Positions 30,202 through 32,892 of a stretch of DNA of 32,892 nt are shown piece after piece; the stretch's first letter is position 1, and each line of letters starts with the position of its first letter. The DNA lies in contig KN834796.1 in assembly GCA_000827265.1 (NCBI GenBank), forward strand, positions 326,001 to 358,892, given 5' to 3'. The DNA is from Collybiopsis luxurians FD-317 M1 (taxonomy: Eukaryota; Basidiomycota; Agaricomycetes; Agaricales; Omphalotaceae). Made by a program: the position numbers and the translations under genes. The notes beneath the pieces are model-generated. The model was not told where the DNA came from, ran no database searches, and saw only the letters and a list, made by a program, of their open reading frames with translations.

Positions 30202-31614
30202 ATGTCTTTGAGCTCACCTCATGAAGAAAAGGACATTCAACTCTCAAAGGTCGAAGTTTCCCTTTCAGAGTCACATCACAACGGCAAAATCAGAGAACTA
30301 GAGGATCTCGACGTCGATGACGCCAACGAACAAGCCTCCATGCTCCCTTCGCCCGCCATTGCCCAAACCCCAAGACAGAAACCCAAGCTCACAGCGACCG
30401 TCATCATTCCTATATGGATCATCCTCAGTTCCTCCGTCATCATCTACAACAACTACCTCTACAACACCCTCCACTTTCGATATCCCGTTTTTACCGTGAC
30501 CTGGCATCTTACTTTTGCGGTGCGTACTTGAACACGGGCTCATATCCCCTTCCCGTCCCGAATTGCAAGCGGAAGCTTACCCGCTTTTGGTTTTGTGTTT
30601 TAGGCCATTGGGACACGGCTCCTGCAGCGCACCACGTCCCTTTTGGACGGCGCAAAAGACGTTCCTGTTTCCAAAGACATGTTCCTCAAATCCATCCTTC
30701 CCATCGGCTTCCTCTTCAGCGGAAGCCTGATCCTCAGCAACACGGCGTATCTGTACCTCAGCGTGTCCTATATTCAGATGCTAAAGGTACCGTTTTTCTT
30801 TATTTATATATTCATTTAACCAGTCCATCTGTCAAATTTCGTCGTTTTTCTATTCCCGAGGGAATTCCGTCCTCTTCTTTTTGCCGTAATAGCTCATTTT
30901 TAAATTCTAGGCATTCAACGCCGTCGCCGTTCTCCTCGTATCATGGGTCTTCCGTATATCAGAGCCGAATCGCAAACTTGCGCTTATCGTCCTCATGATC
31001 TCGTCAGGAGTGGCCGTAGCTTCTGGCGGAGAACTCAAGTTTAATTTATTTGGGTTTATCGTGCAGGCTGCTGCTGTCGGGGTAAGTCTTGCTATACATA
31101 GCCATAGCCTTTTCTGTTCTATTCCTCGATCAATCTTCCTGACATTCCGTTTTCTATCTTTTTCCCATCTGTTTCAACTATCCTCCAACCATCACTTACC
31201 TCCGTTATCTCGCAGTTTGAAGCCGCTCGCCTCGTCATGATCCAAGTCCTCCTACACGGCCTCAAAATGGACCCTCTCGTCTCCTTACACTACTACGCAC
31301 CCGTCTGCGCCATCATCAACCTCTTCGCTCTCCCGCTCACCGAAGGCCTCGCTCCGTTCTATGAACTCGCGCGGATCGGGCCTGTTATCCTATTGACGAA
31401 CGCCTTGGTGGCGTTTTTGCTGAACGTGGCCGCGGTGTTTTTGGTGGGTGTGGGAAGTGGGTTGGTGTTGACGCTGACGGGGGTGTTTAAGGATATACTG
31501 TTGATTACGGGGTCGACGTTGATTTTTGGGAGTACGGTTACGGTGATTCAGGTGTTTGGGTATAGTGTTGCGCTTGCGGGGTTGGTATTGTTTAAGATGT
31601 CGGGGGGGAAGTGA
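30202..31614 (+). CDS. Triose-phosphate-transporter-family (DMT) carrier, 356 aa, 4 exons
   Basis: Exons are 30202-30519, 30604-30786, 30911-31081 and 31216-31614, all phase 0, 1071 nt in all. A polar N-terminus ([14 protein letters not shown], about 60 residues) precedes about ten hydrophobic helices. Family landmarks include [72 protein letters not shown] and [14 protein letters not shown]. This is the fungal TPT/nucleotide-sugar-transporter group (SLC35-like), which exchanges phosphorylated sugars or nucleotide-sugars across Golgi or ER membranes. The substrate is not predictable here. The frame is open upstream to an ATG at 30055, but the 30202 ATG fits the usual acidic N-terminus and leaves a pyrimidine-rich leader. 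Exon 4 becomes G-rich in its second half. Confidence 0.92.
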
Positions 31615-32522
31615 ATGGATGAATGGATGGGGCGGTCGGCGGGGGAGGAGAGGGAAGAGGAGGAAGGGTATATTTGTTGTGCATTGTCTTGAAGCTTGGA
31701 CTGTCATTCAATTTTTTTTTTGTGATCTTCTCCCTCTTCGAATCTGTCTGGTCATGGTTCACTCTTGCAATTGGGTCTCCCGTCCATCCATATACACACC
31801 GTATCACTTTACGTCCATATACTATCCTATCCACATTGTTTGCCCCCTAACTGTACATCGATATCTACATAAAGTCGCAAGTATCTATTTTACACGTACA
31901 CATATGACAATGTGCTTCCCGAGTACCCTTTTCTTTTTCCTTTTTTTGGCTGCTTTGGTTTGGAAGCATGCGGACTAACTAAGTATTAAGTATTTATACT
32001 TTTTACTTTACTTTATCTAATAGGGACTAGCGAGAACTATATTTGTACGTACATACTTCAAGTTATATAGATTTTGGGGCTTTTCGTCGGTTATTAAGCA
32101 TATGTGTCGGGAGGGAGTCGAGAGGGAGTTGGGAGTCGGGATTCGGGAGGGCGCGTCCGGATGAGGGGGCCGTGGGAAGATACGGGTGCGCGGGAAAGAA
32201 CTTTCGGGCCGAAAGTCTCGTGCTACTCGGGAAAGTTGAATGATCGCGATCGACCAAATCTCGGAAAACCCTGCCCGCACAAGGGCTCAAGAATTTAAGT
32301 GCCCATACGGCGCCAGGTTAATTAGTCCCACCGTCAGGCGAGAAAAAAAAATCCACCCTTGCTGTTGCCTTGCCGAAAATGGACCCGTTGGACCCAAACA
32401 GCCGATAACTAGATATCGCTAGTGACGTTGCTCACAAAGAAGCCAGTTTATATGTCTAAAAATTTAGTTCAAATGTTGCTAGATGTAGTCATTGGTTTCT
32501 TTTTGTACTTCTTTCTTCAATG
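31615..32522. other. 3' flank of the transporter and intergenic region
   Basis: The G-rich then AT-rich sequence after the transporter stop probably holds its 3' UTR. Around 32105-32175 there is GGGAGTCGGGA-type purine-rich repetition. No gene is supported. Confidence 0.4.
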
Positions 32523-32892
32523 TCAATTCATTTTCCTCAAAGAAAGCACATTCTCCTGTAGCTGTTTAGCTGTATTAAACTTCCCAAGTGCACAATATGT
32601 CCTTGCAAGATTGGCCATGGAGTTCAATGTGTCAGGGTGGTTATCTCCAAGCACTATCTTCCTCAAAGAAAGCACATCCTCCTCCAGCTGTTCAGCTGCA
32701 TTAAACTTTCCCAGTGCACAATATGTGTTTGCAAGATTGGCCATGGAGGTCAATGTGTGAGGGTGGTTATCCCCAAGCACTATCTTCCTCAAAGAAAGCA
32801 CATCCTCCTCCAGCTGTTCAGCTGCATTCAACTTTCCCAGTGCACGATATGTGTTTGCAAGATTGGCCATGGAAGTCAATGTGTGAGGGTGG
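32523..32892 (-). CDS. Kinesin-light-chain-type TPR repeat protein, C-terminal part, runs off the window
   Basis: About 123 codons are visible on the minus strand, open to the right edge, so the start is outside. They form nearly three 42-residue tetratricopeptide units of the form TSMANLANTYCALGKFNAAE, then QLEEDVLSLRKIVLGDNHPDTL. This is the pattern of TPR_10/TPR_12 arrays behind NACHT or NB-ARC domains in many Agaricomycete proteins. The units are almost identical at DNA level, indicating recent repeat amplification. The last unit breaks off after LSLRKMN and a stop, so the array ends mid-repeat. TPR arrays bind protein partners. Whether an NTPase domain lies upstream cannot be seen. Confidence 0.85.
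   Translation of the reverse strand, partial: HPHTLTSMANLANTYRALGKLNAAEQLEEDVLSLRKIVLGDNHPHTLTSMANLANTYCALGKFNAAEQLEEDVLSLRKIVLGDNHPDTLNSMANLARTYCALGKFNTAKQLQENVLSLRKMN

Noticed and set aside
1..32892. tRNA genes, rRNA genes or CRISPR arrays
   Set aside because: No cloverleaf with A and B boxes, no rRNA core sequence and no regularly spaced direct repeats were found. The GTTCRAATCC-like strings near 7430 and 26198 lie within 7TM exon 5.

Overview
The window looks like nuclear DNA of a mushroom-forming basidiomycete (Agaricomycetes). Genes are split by short GT-AG introns, mostly 50-60 nt. The recognisable proteins (an RmlD/MAT2B-type reductase, a triose-phosphate-transporter-family carrier and a kinesin-light-chain-type TPR protein) are typical of these fungi, and gene copies are interleaved with small DNA transposons. 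No tRNA, rRNA or CRISPR was seen. All exon structures below were derived by hand from splice signals, reading phase and comparison between copies inside the window.

The main content (about 4-27 kb) is a family of six paralogous genes for a seven-transmembrane (7TM) protein of about 300 residues, all on the + strand, each with the same eight exons and the same intron phases. Five are intact (4223-5591, 6632-7987, 10952-12314, 13529-14858, 25402-26766). One (17680-19955) is a young pseudogene with a single nonsense codon and a 938-bp transposon-like insertion. Copies 1+2 and 3+4 are two tandem copies of one block of about 6.7 kb, which also carries a decayed 1.6-1.9 kb upstream segment.

The second repeated component is a minus-strand gene of the MAT2B/RmlD family (NAD(P)-binding, regulatory subunit of S-adenosylmethionine synthetase or dTDP-4-dehydrorhamnose-reductase-like). 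One intact eight-exon copy lies at 27278-28960. Four broken copies lie at 373-1755, 8145-8430, 20009-21245 and 23159-24640. Three times (7TM-2, 7TM-5, 7TM-6) the 7TM gene is followed by a convergent MAT2B copy, so the pair seems to have been duplicated as a unit. Two hAT-like miniature elements with 8-bp target duplications sit inside MAT2B pseudogenes.

Other genes are a two-exon orphan protein of 198 residues (21605-22254, minus), a four-exon TPT/DMT-family transporter of 356 residues (30202-31614, plus), and the 3' end of a TPR-repeat gene running off the right edge (32523-32892, minus). The rest is intergenic sequence with small inverted-repeat elements, hairpins and weak open frames, marked as such.

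The sequence does not show what the 7TM family does. It has receptor-like topology and is expanding and decaying locally. The repeated pairing with a SAM/nucleotide-sugar-type reductase is the most distinctive feature of the locus.
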